A stretch of 64,000 nucleotides of DNA from Campylobacter sp. 2014D-0216 (GCF_014931215.1 NZ_CP063089.1:744001-808000); one strand, 5' to 3'; positions 29,060 through 38,137 are shown, counted from the stretch's first letter. The notes: generated by a model not told the origin, from the letters alone. A program made the numbers and translations.

Positions 29060-29725
29060 TTATTCATATACGATAGGGTCTTTGGCGTTTGCTTCTTTGA
29101 AACCTCTAAGTCTTAATAAACAACTATCGCATTTTCCGCAAGCTTTATCTTCTTTTTCATAACAAGACCAAGTGTGCTCTAAGGCTACATTTTCTTTTAA
29201 TGCTAATGCAACAATTTGACTTTTATTAAGATGAACTAAAGGGGTTTTAATTTGTACCTTGCAAGAATTTGTAGTACCCTCGTTAATGAATTCGCTTGCT
29301 TTTTGTATGAATTTTTCACTACAATCAGGGTAGCCACTGCTATCTTCTTGTACCACGCCTATAAAAATACTCTCACATTTTTCTTTTTCAGCTATTGCGC
29401 CTGCAATTGATAAAAAGATACCGTTTCTAAAAGGCACATAAGTATTTGGTACTTCTACTTCGTGTAATTTTTCTTTGGGGATTTCTAAAGCATAATCAGT
29501 TAAAGAATTTCCGCCAATACTAGCTATAAAAGAAACATCTAAAATATATTTTGTTTGAATATTTAATTCTTTACAAATTTTATTAAAACATTCTCTTTCT
29601 TTATTCATAGTGCGTTGGTTGTAGTCTAAGTGCAAGGCGATGATCTCATACCCTTCTTTTTTAGCTAAATACGCACATAAGGTGCTATCCATACCTCCAC
29701 TAATAACGCAAAGAGCTTTTTTCAT
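29060..29725 (-). CDS. queC: 7-cyano-7-deazaguanine synthase
   Basis: The 221-residue enzyme makes preQ0 from CDG on the route to queuosine tRNA modification. The PP-loop SGGMDST (9-15) binds ATP. The C-terminal zinc site is [15 protein letters not shown]. It is divergent from ybeY, with overlapping -10 regions between them. Confidence 0.95.
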   Translation of the reverse strand: MKKALCVISGGMDSTLCAYLAKKEGYEIIALHLDYNQRTMNKERECFNKICKELNIQTKYILDVSFIASIGGNSLTDYALEIPKEKLHEVEVPNTYVPFRNGIFLSIAGAIAEKEKCESIFIGVVQEDSSGYPDCSEKFIQKASEFINEGTTNSCKVQIKTPLVHLNKSQIVALALKENVALEHTWSCYEKEDKACGKCDSCLLRLRGFKEANAKDPIVYE

Positions 29726-29743
29726 ACTTTTCCTTAAATTTGA

Positions 29744-29760
29744 TATAATTTGAAATTATA
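29744..29760. promoter_or_regulatory. Divergent -10 elements for ybeY and queC
   Basis: TATAAT at 29744-29749 reads towards ybeY; ATTATA at 29755-29760 is TATAAT on the minus strand towards queC. The 52-nt intergenic space must hold both promoters. Confidence 0.5.
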
Positions 29761-29777
29761 AAACCAAAAGGATAATA

Positions 29778-30197
29778 ATGATTTTTTGTGAAGAGGAAAT
29801 GGATATTTCTTTTCTTGAAAAAATTGCACAAAAAATGAGTGATCAAAATATAGAACTTGTTTTGGTAAATGAAAATGCAATGCGTGAGATTAATCTTAGT
29901 CAAAGAGGGATTGATAAAAGTACAGATGTGTTGTCTTTTCCGTTGGTGCAAAATTGTGAAAATTTGCTAGGTAGTATAGTGATAAATTTAGACGAAGTTG
30001 ATAAAAAAGCTCAAGAATATAAACATACTAGCGAAGAAGAAATGGCATTGTTGTTTATCCATGCAATGTTGCATTTGCAAGGCTATGATCATGAGGTGGA
30101 TCAAGGTCAAATGAGAGAAAAAGAGCAAGAGTGGATTGAGTATTTTAAACTTCCAAAAAGCTTAATTGTAAGAGTGCAAGAGGTTGAAAATGAATAA
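29778..30197 (+). CDS. ybeY: Endoribonuclease YbeY
   Basis: The 139-residue metalloprotein takes part in 16S rRNA 3'-end maturation and ribosome quality control. The zinc motif HAMLHLQGYDHE has all three histidines (the usual HGxLHL reads HAMLHL), and STDVLSFPL precedes it. The next gene starts 8 nt before its stop. Confidence 0.93.
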   Translation: MIFCEEEMDISFLEKIAQKMSDQNIELVLVNENAMREINLSQRGIDKSTDVLSFPLVQNCENLLGSIVINLDEVDKKAQEYKHTSEEEMALLFIHAMLHLQGYDHEVDQGQMREKEQEWIEYFKLPKSLIVRVQEVENE

Positions 30198-31158
30198 GAT
30201 AATCATCACAGCATTAAGTTTATGTGCGAGTTTATATGCATACGATGAAAATATTTTTAAATTAGACATTTTAAAAGGAAAAGAATTTGATATTTATTTA
30301 TATAGCTCTAAAAAAACTCACACTAGCTATGGTTTAGTACAAAATAAGCAAAAGCAGTATAGTTTTTGGGGTAGTGCTAGAAATGGTGAGTATTATATTG
30401 ATATAGCAGATTTTGGGACTTGTGCATTAAAAAATACTTTCCAAAATAAATTTAAAGCTTTATGTAAAATAAACGAAGAGAAAAAAGAATTAGATTTTTT
30501 ATCTTTACAGTCTAAAGCAAAAATTTATCAAGTTTCAGTTAAAAAAGAAAAGAAGCTTCAAAACGATAAAAGCATAGAATTTGATTTTAGTGAAGATATA
30601 CTGAAATTTTCAAGTGCAGATAAGAAATTAATGCAAATTATAGATGATTTTAATGAAAACTTAGACCAAAACTCACTCAAGCAAAAAGCAAAAGAAAATT
30701 TAGAAAAATGGCAAAAAGAAGAAAATATTAGTAATGAATTTTTTTCACAAGCTTTTGTTTTTTACCAAGATGCGCATGTGATTTCTTTGGGGAAAAATAT
30801 TTATGAGTATAAAGGCGGAGCTCATGGTATGACCCATATTATAAGAAAAACATATAATATCGATGATATGAAACTTCTTAGATTGAAAAAAGAATTAAAA
30901 CTAGACAATGAAGACTTTCAAGAAATGATGAAACAAAAAATCACAAGCTTATATGATGTAAAAGAATTATTTGATCTTAAAGAATTTAAAATGAGTGAAA
31001 TTTTTGAATTAAGAGAAGATGGTATTAATTTTATATGGGAACCTTATGAAATAGCTCCTTATTCAACTGGAGTTGTTGAAGTATTTGTGAGTTTTGAAGA
31101 GTTAAAGCCATTTTGGAAAAGTAATTCAAAATTAGCTTATTTGAGTCTAATCAAATAA
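30190..31158 (+). CDS. Exported DUF3298-type (RsiV-like) protein
   Basis: The 322-residue protein starts at ATG 30190 with GAGG 6 nt upstream and overlaps ybeY by 8 nt. It has a signal peptide of about 18 residues. The C-terminal half has YKGGAHGMTHIIRKTYNID and FIWEPYEIAPYSTGVVEVFVSF, the pattern of the DUF3298 domain of RsiV-like proteins, which bind lysozyme in some bacteria. That activity is not shown here, and there is no sigma factor or TM anchor nearby. Confidence 0.75.
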   Translation: MNKIIITALSLCASLYAYDENIFKLDILKGKEFDIYLYSSKKTHTSYGLVQNKQKQYSFWGSARNGEYYIDIADFGTCALKNTFQNKFKALCKINEEKKELDFLSLQSKAKIYQVSVKKEKKLQNDKSIEFDFSEDILKFSSADKKLMQIIDDFNENLDQNSLKQKAKENLEKWQKEENISNEFFSQAFVFYQDAHVISLGKNIYEYKGGAHGMTHIIRKTYNIDDMKLLRLKKELKLDNEDFQEMMKQKITSLYDVKELFDLKEFKMSEIFELREDGINFIWEPYEIAPYSTGVVEVFVSFEELKPFWKSNSKLAYLSLIK

Positions 31159-31161
31159 GCT
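31134..31161. terminator. Bidirectional hairpin between DUF3298-type and PepSY-like genes
   Basis: A perfect 11-bp stem AGCTTATTTGA / TCAAATAAGCT with loop GTCTAA. It covers the stop of the + gene and abuts the stop of the - gene. Confidence 0.75.
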
Positions 31162-31572
31162 TTAATCATCAAATTTTTGTCTTAAAATAGTTCCGTTGTG
31201 ATCTATATAAAGTTTCATTTGATTGTTGAGTTTGATTTTATAATAAGAAATTTTTCTTTCTATTTCTATGATTGCGGTATTAGGGTAGATGTTTTTAATG
31301 GTATTTTGTATAGCTAAAGGCAAAATCGCATAATTGAGTGACCTAAAATTTTCTGCTTCTTTAAATTCTCCATTTAAAGAAAACTCGATTTCGCTACCAT
31401 CGCTAAGATAAATTTCATACGAATGACCATCTTGCTCTACTAAGCCTATATCTGCATTAAAATAATCTTTGATGAATTTTTTGATATTAACCGGTAGTGA
31501 ATCGGGTGCTATAACAATACCAGCATTAAGAGTATTTAAACTAATAAAAAAAGCTAAAGCTAATTTTTTCAT
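31162..31572 (-). CDS. Periplasmic PepSY-like (DUF2874-type) protein, paralogue 2
   Basis: The 136-residue exported protein (signal about 1-17, ending LNA) is a paralogue of 18961-19383. Both have two PepSY-like units, a YEIYLSDGSEIEFSLNGEFKE-type strand region and the C-terminal end QKFDD. The last 19 nt of the two genes (positions 18962-18980 and the matching stretch here) are identical. The promoter carries the same direct repeat and spacing. Function unknown; coregulation with paralogue 1 is likely. Confidence 0.75.
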   Translation of the reverse strand: MKKLALAFFISLNTLNAGIVIAPDSLPVNIKKFIKDYFNADIGLVEQDGHSYEIYLSDGSEIEFSLNGEFKEAENFRSLNYAILPLAIQNTIKNIYPNTAIIEIERKISYYKIKLNNQMKLYIDHNGTILRQKFDD

Positions 31573-31603
31573 TTTTAACCTTATTTTTTGTTTTTTTGCC
31601 GAT

Positions 31604-31635
31604 ATTGTATCTTATTAGTGTGAATTTTATGTGTA
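31604..31635 (-). promoter_or_regulatory. Direct-repeat operator and -10 of PepSY-like gene 2
   Basis: On the minus strand TACAC-ATAAAA-TTCAC (31620-31635) precedes TACAAT (31604-31609) by exactly 10 nt, the same geometry as at 19415-19446. The first half-site differs from TTCAC at one base. Confidence 0.55.
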
Positions 31636-31688
31636 AGCTAGAATTTAAATAGCTTTTTGTTATAATTAATAAAAAACAAAGTAGGGTG

Positions 31689-32219
31689 ATGGTAGCTTCT
31701 TTTTTAATCGCTTTAAATGTTGTTGTATTTATTTTTGTAAATTATCTTTATTTTGGATCATTGAAATTAGATCTTATTTTGGGTTTAAATTTATTTTTCT
31801 ATCAAGGGTTTTATTGGCAAATTTTAAGCACAATGTTTATGCACGGAAACTGGACACATTTGATTTTAAATATGATAGTGCTTTTTCAGTTTGGAATGAT
31901 GTTGGAGAAATATTTAGGAAGTTTTAAATTTATCTTACTTTATCTAATAGGTGGAGTGTTTTGCTCTCTACTTAGTGTTTTTTATGTGTATTTAAGCTTT
32001 GATGGAAGTTTTGTGAATGTAGTGGGCGCAAGTGGTGCGATATGTGTTTTGATGGGTTATTATGCTTATTTGGATAAAACTGCCACTAAAGGATTAATCG
32101 TAGCGATATTATTAATGAGTTTTGTGCCTATTTTTATGGGGGTAAATGTGGCTTGGTATGCACATATTTTTGGATTTATATGCGGATATATTTTAGGTAG
32201 ATTAAGAGTAATAAAATGA
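31689..32219 (+). CDS. Rhomboid-family intramembrane serine protease
   Basis: The 176-residue protein has about six TM helices and no extra domains. The catalytic dyad is Ser115 in VGASGAI and His159 in WYAHIFGF; MHGNWTHLILNM (51-62) is the conserved L1-TM2 region. Rhomboids cut TM segments of membrane proteins; no substrate is evident. I favour ATG 31689, though GTG 31686 is in frame and neither has an ideal RBS. It overlaps sixA by 4 nt. Confidence 0.88.
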   Translation: MVASFLIALNVVVFIFVNYLYFGSLKLDLILGLNLFFYQGFYWQILSTMFMHGNWTHLILNMIVLFQFGMMLEKYLGSFKFILLYLIGGVFCSLLSVFYVYLSFDGSFVNVVGASGAICVLMGYYAYLDKTATKGLIVAILLMSFVPIFMGVNVAWYAHIFGFICGYILGRLRVIK

Positions 32220-32707
32220 AATATATCTATTTTATCCGCCATGCAAAAGCTCAAAAAGAAAACTACGAACAAGATCTACAAAGAGAACTTAGCTCTAATG
32301 GAAAAGATGATTTAAAAACGATGATTTATAGAATTAAGGATTTGAATTTTAATGCACAAAGTATTATATCAAGTCCAGCAAAACGCAGTATAAAAACAGC
32401 GCAAAAGTTTTGCAAATGTTTCTCACTGAAAGAAAAAGATGTCACCATAGAAAAAAGCTTTTATGAAGGTGATGTGGATTGTATTTTAAATTTTATTAAA
32501 GAGCTTAAAGAGAGTAGGGTAGTGCTAATTATGCATAATCCTTTCTTGCAAGAATTATGTGAGTATTTAGCCCATATAGAATTAGAAAGCTTTCCAACTT
32601 CTGCTATTTTATGTATGCGTTTTGATATACAAGATTTTAAAGAGTTAAAAGAACATAGTGGGGAAGTAGTATTTTTTGACTATCCTAAAAGTTCAGATCA
32701 TATTTAA
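32216..32707 (+). CDS. sixA: SixA-type phosphohistidine phosphatase
   Basis: The 163-residue histidine phosphatase superfamily member starts YFIRHAKAQ, with the RHG-type catalytic His9 and the second core histidine in LIMHNPFLQEL. SixA of E. coli removes phosphate from the histidine of a PTS phosphocarrier. Campylobacter lacks a normal sugar PTS, so the substrate here is unclear. It overlaps the rhomboid gene by 4 nt. Confidence 0.85.
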   Translation: MKYIYFIRHAKAQKENYEQDLQRELSSNGKDDLKTMIYRIKDLNFNAQSIISSPAKRSIKTAQKFCKCFSLKEKDVTIEKSFYEGDVDCILNFIKELKESRVVLIMHNPFLQELCEYLAHIELESFPTSAILCMRFDIQDFKELKEHSGEVVFFDYPKSSDHI

Positions 32708-33175
32708 TTCAATTATGACTTTTAATTTACTTCGTTTTTATTTCAATTTATTTTAAGTGTAAAAATAAACTAAAATTTACCTGAAATATATTTCATGTTT
32801 TATCCTACAAACTTCTTGTGTAAAATTACTTATATTATTTTTCAAAAAATTATACTTATTTTTTTGTGGATAAGTTTTTATCACGCAAAAGTTAAAATAC
32901 TTTAAAATACTATATTATAGGTATTTTGTAAGATGATATGTGGATAGAAGTGTAGATAAATATAAAAGTTTGAAAATTATAGTTTTCAATACAAAATATA
33001 TATTATTTCACGATTTTACTATTTATCATATAATTTTACATATATATTAAGTTTAAATTAAAATATTTTTATTTAGATAAAAGTCAAAAAAAGGTTTAGT
33101 GTTTAGGTTAAGCTAATAGGCGCGAATGATTAAAATAAAAATGCAATCTAGAATGAGCGGTGAAAAAAATTGTAT
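32708..33175. other. AT-rich 468-bp gene-free region with DnaA-box-like sites
   Basis: No convincing ORF or RNA gene is seen. TGTGGATAA (32865-32873) is a perfect reverse-strand match to the DnaA box TTATCCACA. TGTGGATAG (32939-32947) and TGTAGATAA (32951-32959) match 8 of 9. A less AT-rich patch at about 33088-33130 (with AGGCGCGAATG) stands out. No dnaA or dnaN is nearby, so this is not the normal oriC context. Confidence 0.4.
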
Positions 33176-33376
33176 TTATTTTGATTTTTGAATAAGCCTT
33201 GATAATTGCTTTGCTAAAATCATAGCACTATTTTCATTTTGTGAAAGTTTTTTCATATTCTCTTTAAATTCATACAATCTTTTTTCTTGACTAAAGTCAT
33301 TCTTGTAAATACTTTCTTGCTTAGTTGTCTTGTTTGGTTTGGTAGGTTTTTGTGGAGTTTTTTTCTTAAAAAACAT
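33176..33376 (-). CDS. Small basic hypothetical protein
   Basis: The 66-residue Lys-rich protein begins MFFKKKTPQKPTKPNK and ends with an amphipathic helix (NSAMILAKQLSRLIQKSK). A good RBS (AGGAGC, 6 nt before ATG) and a TATAAT on the minus strand (33405-33410) support a real gene. There is no signal peptide or known domain. Function unknown. Confidence 0.65.
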   Translation of the reverse strand: MFFKKKTPQKPTKPNKTTKQESIYKNDFSQEKRLYEFKENMKKLSQNENSAMILAKQLSRLIQKSK

Positions 33377-33438
33377 GTCTTGCTCCTAGTTTTGTTTTTT
33401 TATAATTATAGCTTGATATTTTTTAAGTTAGATTTTTT

Positions 33439-33444
33439 TATAAT
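33439..33444 (+). promoter_or_regulatory. -10 element of the racemase-xerH unit
   Basis: TTTTTATAATGCT holds TATAAT 27 nt before the TTG start of the racemase gene. Typical Campylobacter -10 with T-rich upstream DNA. Confidence 0.6.
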
Positions 33445-33471
33445 GCTTATATTTATATTAAAGGAAAAAGT

Positions 33472-34155
33472 TTGAAAACCATAGGTTTAATAGGCGGAAT
33501 GAGCTATGAAAGCACATTAAGTTATTATGAGGTTATTAATAAAATTACAAACCATCAATTAGGTAAATTACATAGTGCTAAGATTGTTTTAACTAGTGTT
33601 GATTTTGAAGAGATTAAAGAGTGCCAAAACCAAAATGATTGGCAAAAAGCAAGTGAAATTTTAACCCATCATGCCCTACTTTTGGAAAAATGTGGCGTTG
33701 ATTTTATCCTTATTTGTACCAATACAATGCATTGGTGTTATGAAGATATCCAAAGCCGTATTCAAACCCCTATTTTGCATATTACTAAAGCTATGCTTTT
33801 AGAACTTCAAGAGCAAAATGTGAGTAAGGTTTTATTGCTTGGTACTAAATACACAATGAAAGAGCGATTTTATAAAGAAATGCTAATCCAATCAGGCATT
33901 GAGGTGTTTACCCCTAAAGAAGATGATATGGTTAAAATCAATGATATTATCTTTGATGAGCTTTGCAAGGGTGTGATAAAAGAAAATTCAAAAAAATATT
34001 TTCATGATTTAATCGAGCAATTTCCACAAGTACAAGGGGTTATTTTAGGTTGTACTGAACTTGGCTTAATTATAAAAGAAAGCTCTAAGAGCTTGTTTGA
34101 TAGTGCATATATCCACGCAAAAATTGCCACCTTGAAGGCTTTGGAGAATGAGTGA
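33472..34155 (+). CDS. Aspartate/glutamate racemase family protein
   Basis: The 227-residue protein starts with TTG behind AAGGA. IGLIGGMSYEST opens the fold; the two catalytic cysteines are in CTNTMH and GCTELG. This is the broad-specificity YgeA/aspartate racemase type, not MurI. The stop overlaps the xerH start. The exact amino-acid substrate is unknown. Confidence 0.9.
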   Translation: MKTIGLIGGMSYESTLSYYEVINKITNHQLGKLHSAKIVLTSVDFEEIKECQNQNDWQKASEILTHHALLLEKCGVDFILICTNTMHWCYEDIQSRIQTPILHITKAMLLELQEQNVSKVLLLGTKYTMKERFYKEMLIQSGIEVFTPKEDDMVKINDIIFDELCKGVIKENSKKYFHDLIEQFPQVQGVILGCTELGLIIKESSKSLFDSAYIHAKIATLKALENE

Positions 34156-35222
34156 TGAAATATCCGCTAGATTGTGAAGATAGTTTTGAAAAGTCGTTTT
34201 TATTTTGGTTGAGTCGCTATGTAAAATTTAAGCTTAATTCTTTGTCAAATAAAGAATTAAAAGATCCGCAGGCTCTAGCTATGGTTAATCTAGCGCTTAG
34301 TAAAGGCGTAAAAAACATACAAGAGCTTGATGCTTATGTGAAAAAAGCTAGAAATGCAGGACTTAGCGGGGTAAATACTTATTTTAATCCCTTGAAAAAA
34401 CTTTATGAATATTTGATGTTTTATAAGCTTTATTCTTTAAAGCAAATTGATGAGGAATTGCTAGTCGAGGTTTTAGCAAGCATTAGTGCTTCTTTATCTG
34501 ATGCGAGTAAAAAAAATTACCGTATCGCGGTGATTAATTTTTTTGCATTTTTAGATAAACAAAATGAAGAAGATGATAAAGCGCATATTTTTGACATCAA
34601 TCTTAAAAACTGGGCAGGTATAAGCGGATCTAAAGGAGTGAAGCTACCTGAATATATGAGTGAAGATGAAGTTGGTAAATTTTTAGATGCTATTGATAAT
34701 ACAGATTTTAAAAACAACACCATACGCAATCGCTTGATTATTAAGATTATTATTTTCACAGGAATTCGTGTAAGTGAGGCTATTTATATTAAATTAAAAG
34801 ATATTAGCGAGGAAAATGATCTTTATATTATACGTATTAGAGGAAAAGGCAATAAATACCGTGTTGTGATGATAAAAAAAGAGTTGATAGAGCATCTTTT
34901 AAAAGATGTGAGGGTAAACTACCTTTCTCAAGATGGGCTTTTGTTTGTTAACCGCAACGGCAAAGCCCTTACGCAAGCTTATATTTCACGCATAGTGGAG
35001 CAAATTTTATTTAAAGCTGGCATTCGCAAGCAAAAAAATGGCGCACATATGCTAAGACATACTTTTGCCACCCTACTTTATAAAAAGCAAAAAGATCTAG
35101 TTTTAGTACAAGAAGCATTAGGACATGCGAGTTTAAATACTTCAAGGATTTACACCCATTTTGATAACGAAAAGCTTAAACTAGCTGCAGAAGTAGCTAA
35201 AAAACTTCACGATAGAAACTAA
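34155..35222 (+). CDS. xerH: Tyrosine recombinase XerH
   Basis: The 355-residue integrase-family recombinase has the complete catalytic set: Arg205 (GIRVSE), His298-Arg301 (HMLRH), His324 (LGHAS) and nucleophile Tyr333 (YTH). Epsilonproteobacteria use a single XerH at a difH site to resolve chromosome dimers. The N-terminal SAM-like domain is longer than in XerC/D. ATG 34155 overlaps the racemase stop; the upstream GTG lacks support. A hairpin follows the gene. Confidence 0.92.
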   Translation: MKYPLDCEDSFEKSFLFWLSRYVKFKLNSLSNKELKDPQALAMVNLALSKGVKNIQELDAYVKKARNAGLSGVNTYFNPLKKLYEYLMFYKLYSLKQIDEELLVEVLASISASLSDASKKNYRIAVINFFAFLDKQNEEDDKAHIFDINLKNWAGISGSKGVKLPEYMSEDEVGKFLDAIDNTDFKNNTIRNRLIIKIIIFTGIRVSEAIYIKLKDISEENDLYIIRIRGKGNKYRVVMIKKELIEHLLKDVRVNYLSQDGLLFVNRNGKALTQAYISRIVEQILFKAGIRKQKNGAHMLRHTFATLLYKKQKDLVLVQEALGHASLNTSRIYTHFDNEKLKLAAEVAKKLHDRN

Positions 35223-35229
35223 GATCAAA

Positions 35230-35254
35230 GCATATTCTTTTTATAAGAATATGC
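35230..35254 (+). terminator. Hairpin after xerH
   Basis: A perfect 10-bp stem GCATATTCTT / AAGAATATGC with loop TTTAT, 8 nt after the xerH stop. There is no T run after it, so it may be a weak terminator or an mRNA 3'-end structure. Confidence 0.5.
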
Positions 35255-35349
35255 CATAAAACTCTATCATAAATTTTCAATTAAAAACTAATATTTATTA
35301 TGTTTATTGTAAAATAATATCTTTATATGTATATATTTTAAGGAAAAAG

Positions 35350-36606
35350 ATGACTTATTTAGAGATTGATGGTGTTGAAAAACTTAATGGAGAAGTGATA
35401 ATTAGTGGTGCTAAAAATGCTGCACTTCCTTTGATAGCTTCAAGTATTTTAGCAAAAAATGAAGTACAAATTTCCAATTTACCTAATGTGGCAGATATTT
35501 GCACCCTACTTTCTTTGCTTGAAAATTTAGGAGCAAATTATACCTTTAAAGATAATTTTGCAACAATCAATACAAATCATTTAAACAAAACCATAGCAAA
35601 ATACGACATCGTACGCAAAATGCGTGCTTCTATACTTACTTTAGGGCCTTTGTTAGCTAGATTTGGAAATTGTGAAGTTTCCTTGCCCGGAGGTTGTGCT
35701 ATAGGTCAACGCCCTATTGATTTACATCTTTTAGCTTTAGAAAAAATGGGAGCAAATATCGAGATCAAACAAGGCTATGTTGTAGCTAATGGTAAATTAA
35801 GTGGTGCAGATGTGATGTTTGATAAAATCACCGTTACAGGCAGTGAAAACATCATCATGGCAGCAGCCCTAGCTCATGGTAAAACTAGAATTTTAAATGT
35901 AGCTAAAGAACCTGAAGTGGTGCAACTTTGCGAAGTTTTAGCTAGAGCTGGACTTGATATACAAGGCATAGGTTCTTCTGAGCTTGAAATTTATGGTACA
36001 AGTGGAGAGCTTTTGGAATTTAAACCTTTTGAAATTATACCAGATCGTATTGAAGCAGGAACTTATCTGTGTGCAGGAGCTATCACTAACTCAAAAATCA
36101 CTCTTAAAAAAGTCAACGCAGGTCATCTTAGTGCAGTTTTGGCAAAATTAGAGCAAATGGGTTTTAGTTTTGATATTAATGAAGATAGTATTAGCATTAA
36201 CCCTGCAAAAGAAATCAAACCGGTGGAAATTTTAACAAGCGAATACCCGGGATTTCCAACAGATATGCAAGCACAATTCATGGCATTAGCTTTAAAAGCA
36301 AATGGTACAAGTATCATCGATGAAAGGCTTTTTGAAAACCGTTTCATGCATGTAAGTGAGCTTTTAAGAATGGGAGCTGATATAAGATTAAATGGGCATA
36401 TTGCAACTATTAATGTCACCAAAGAACTTTTAGGGGCTGATGTAATGGCTACTGATTTGCGTGCGTCTTCGGCTTTGATTTTAGCAGCTTTAGCAGCTAA
36501 AGGAACTAGTAAAATTCATAGAATTTATCATCTTGATAGAGGGTATGAAAATTTAGAAGATAAATTTAAAAAGCTAGGGGCGAGTATAAGAAGGCTTGAA
36601 GAATGA
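35350..36606 (+). CDS. murA: UDP-GlcNAc 1-carboxyvinyltransferase
   Basis: The 418-residue enzyme catalyses the first committed step of peptidoglycan synthesis. [12 protein letters not shown] is near the start, and the fosfomycin-sensitive nucleophile Cys116 is in [14 protein letters not shown] (Cys, not Asp). The [11 protein letters not shown] motif is near the C-terminus. It overlaps moeA by 4 nt. Confidence 0.97.
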   Translation: MTYLEIDGVEKLNGEVIISGAKNAALPLIASSILAKNEVQISNLPNVADICTLLSLLENLGANYTFKDNFATINTNHLNKTIAKYDIVRKMRASILTLGPLLARFGNCEVSLPGGCAIGQRPIDLHLLALEKMGANIEIKQGYVVANGKLSGADVMFDKITVTGSENIIMAAALAHGKTRILNVAKEPEVVQLCEVLARAGLDIQGIGSSELEIYGTSGELLEFKPFEIIPDRIEAGTYLCAGAITNSKITLKKVNAGHLSAVLAKLEQMGFSFDINEDSISINPAKEIKPVEILTSEYPGFPTDMQAQFMALALKANGTSIIDERLFENRFMHVSELLRMGADIRLNGHIATINVTKELLGADVMATDLRASSALILAALAAKGTSKIHRIYHLDRGYENLEDKFKKLGASIRRLEE

Positions 36607-37763
36607 GAGATATTTTTGCAACTTTAGAATTTTTAAAAACACACATTAAAACAAGAAATGAATTTGAAAAAGTAAATTTAACACAAGCTTTAGGGTGTAT
36701 TTTATATGAAGATATTTTTGTTCAAAAAAATCTACCTGCGTTTGATAACTCTGCTTTAGATGGGTATGCATTAAATTATGCTTTTAAAAACGAAATGTTA
36801 AAAATCAAAGGAAGTATTTTAGCGGGTGATAAAAATACTTATATTTTAGGTGAAAATGAATGTTATAAAATCATGACAGGAGCTAAAATTCCTCAAAATG
36901 CAAATACTGTTTTGATGTTTGAAGAAGCTTTACTTGAAAATGAAAAACTCAATGCCAAAAATGCTAAAGAAAACAACGCTATCCGTTTTAAAGGTGAAGA
37001 AGCAAAGCTTGGGGAGCTTTTGTTTCAAAAAGGAGAAAAAATCACTTCGGGTATGATAGCTATGCTCGCTGCTCAAGGAATTTATGAGTTAAAAGTGGTT
37101 AAAAAAATGCGTGTTGGAATTTTTTCAAGTGGAGATGAACTTGTAGAGCCTTGGGAAAAAGCTGATGAATATAGTATATATAATGCAAACGCTTTTGGAA
37201 TTTATGCTATTTTGCAAGATTATGCTGATGTGGAGTACCTAGGACTTGTAAAAGATGATCTTAATGCTTATAAAAATCTTTTAGATGGTAAACATTTTGA
37301 TATACTCATAAGTAGTGGTGGGGCTAGTATGGGCGAGGCTGATTTTATCAAGCAGGCTTTATCTGAATGTGACTTTAGTCCTATTTTTGAAAAAGTAAAT
37401 GCTAAGCTTTGTAAACATGTAAAACTTTATAGTAAAAAAGACATGCTTTTTTTAGCTTTACCAGGAAATCCTTTGGCTTCTTTGGTTTCAACGCATATTT
37501 TTGCAAAAAATATACTTCATCTGCTTTATGTGGGTAATCTTTTGGAATTTGATAGAGCAAAATTAACCAAGGAGTTAAATTTTAAAGGTCAAAGAAATGA
37601 TTTTGCATTTGGTGAGTTAAATCATGGTTATTTTAAGCCAAGTGAAGCTAAATTTGGATCAGGTATGCTAAAACCTTTATGTGAAAATACGCATATTTTA
37701 ATTACCCAAATTGATGATACAAAACTAACAAAAGATCAAGAAGTTAAAGTTTTAAAAATTTAA
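36603..37763 (+). CDS. moeA: Molybdopterin molybdenumtransferase
   Basis: The 386-residue enzyme inserts molybdate into adenylated molybdopterin made by Mog[12 protein letters not shown] (N-terminal), [18 protein letters not shown] and SSGDELVEP are MoeA signatures; [12 protein letters not shown] and ALPGNPLAS are in the MogA-like domain. It overlaps murA by 4 nt and ends in a bidirectional hairpin. Confidence 0.95.
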   Translation: MRDIFATLEFLKTHIKTRNEFEKVNLTQALGCILYEDIFVQKNLPAFDNSALDGYALNYAFKNEMLKIKGSILAGDKNTYILGENECYKIMTGAKIPQNANTVLMFEEALLENEKLNAKNAKENNAIRFKGEEAKLGELLFQKGEKITSGMIAMLAAQGIYELKVVKKMRVGIFSSGDELVEPWEKADEYSIYNANAFGIYAILQDYADVEYLGLVKDDLNAYKNLLDGKHFDILISSGGASMGEADFIKQALSECDFSPIFEKVNAKLCKHVKLYSKKDMLFLALPGNPLASLVSTHIFAKNILHLLYVGNLLEFDRAKLTKELNFKGQRNDFAFGELNHGYFKPSEAKFGSGMLKPLCENTHILITQIDDTKLTKDQEVKVLKI

Positions 37764-37790
37764 ACAGGGTATTACCCTACCCTATTTAAA
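37759..37790. terminator. Bidirectional hairpin between moeA and the sigma54 gene
   Basis: The arms TTTAAACAGGGTA and TACCCTATTTAAA pair at 12 of 13 positions around a 6-nt loop. The moeA stop codon is inside the left arm, and the convergent gene ends 4 nt to the right. Confidence 0.65.
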
Positions 37791-37793
37791 TTC

Positions 37794-38090
37794 TTAAGCT
37801 CTTGCTTTATCTAAAGTTTTAAAAAGATTGTTTAAGATATTTTCTTCATTTTTTTGGTATTTGCTTTGGCGAAGTTTTTCCCAAGCATATATACTGTAAT
37901 CTTTAGAAATCGAACCTATATTTAAATCTGTATTACTAAAAGTATCGGTGTTATCTTTTTTATACTCTTTTTCTTCTTTATCTTTAAGTGCGTTGAGTGT
38001 TGCTTGAAATTCATCTGAAGAGGCATTTTTTTCTTTGATTTTTGTCATATTATTTAGGGCTAGTGGACTATTTTTATCATTTATTTGCAT
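37794..38090 (-). CDS. Small sigma54-dependent protein, probably flagella-coexpressed
   Basis: I do not recognise this 98-residue hydrophilic protein. It has no signal peptide or TM helix. The start ATG has AGGAG 6 nt upstream. The N-terminus is Ser/Asn/Lys-rich and the C-terminus is helical (ENILNNLFKTLDKAR), a composition common among proteins exported by the flagellar type III apparatus. A near-consensus sigma54 promoter lies at 38119-38137, which in Campylobacter points to the flagellar regulon. Function unknown. Confidence 0.7.
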   Translation of the reverse strand: MQINDKNSPLALNNMTKIKEKNASSDEFQATLNALKDKEEKEYKKDNTDTFSNTDLNIGSISKDYSIYAWEKLRQSKYQKNEENILNNLFKTLDKARA

Positions 38091-38118
38091 GAAAACTCCT
38101 TTTGTGATTTATCATCTA

Positions 38119-38137
38119 TAAGCAAAAAATATTCCTA
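38119..38137 (-). promoter_or_regulatory. Sigma54 promoter
   Basis: On the minus strand TAGGAATATTTTTTGCTTA has the essential -24 GG and -12 GC with exactly 10 nt between. It also matches the flanking bases of the Campylobacter consensus (GGAA...TTGCTT). Transcription would start about 20-25 nt before the ATG of the 98-residue gene. RpoN is encoded at 47526. Confidence 0.8.

Noticed and set aside
32708..33175. Chromosomal origin oriC
   Set aside because: DnaA-box-like sites exist, but no dnaA, dnaN, rpmH or other usual origin neighbours are present.
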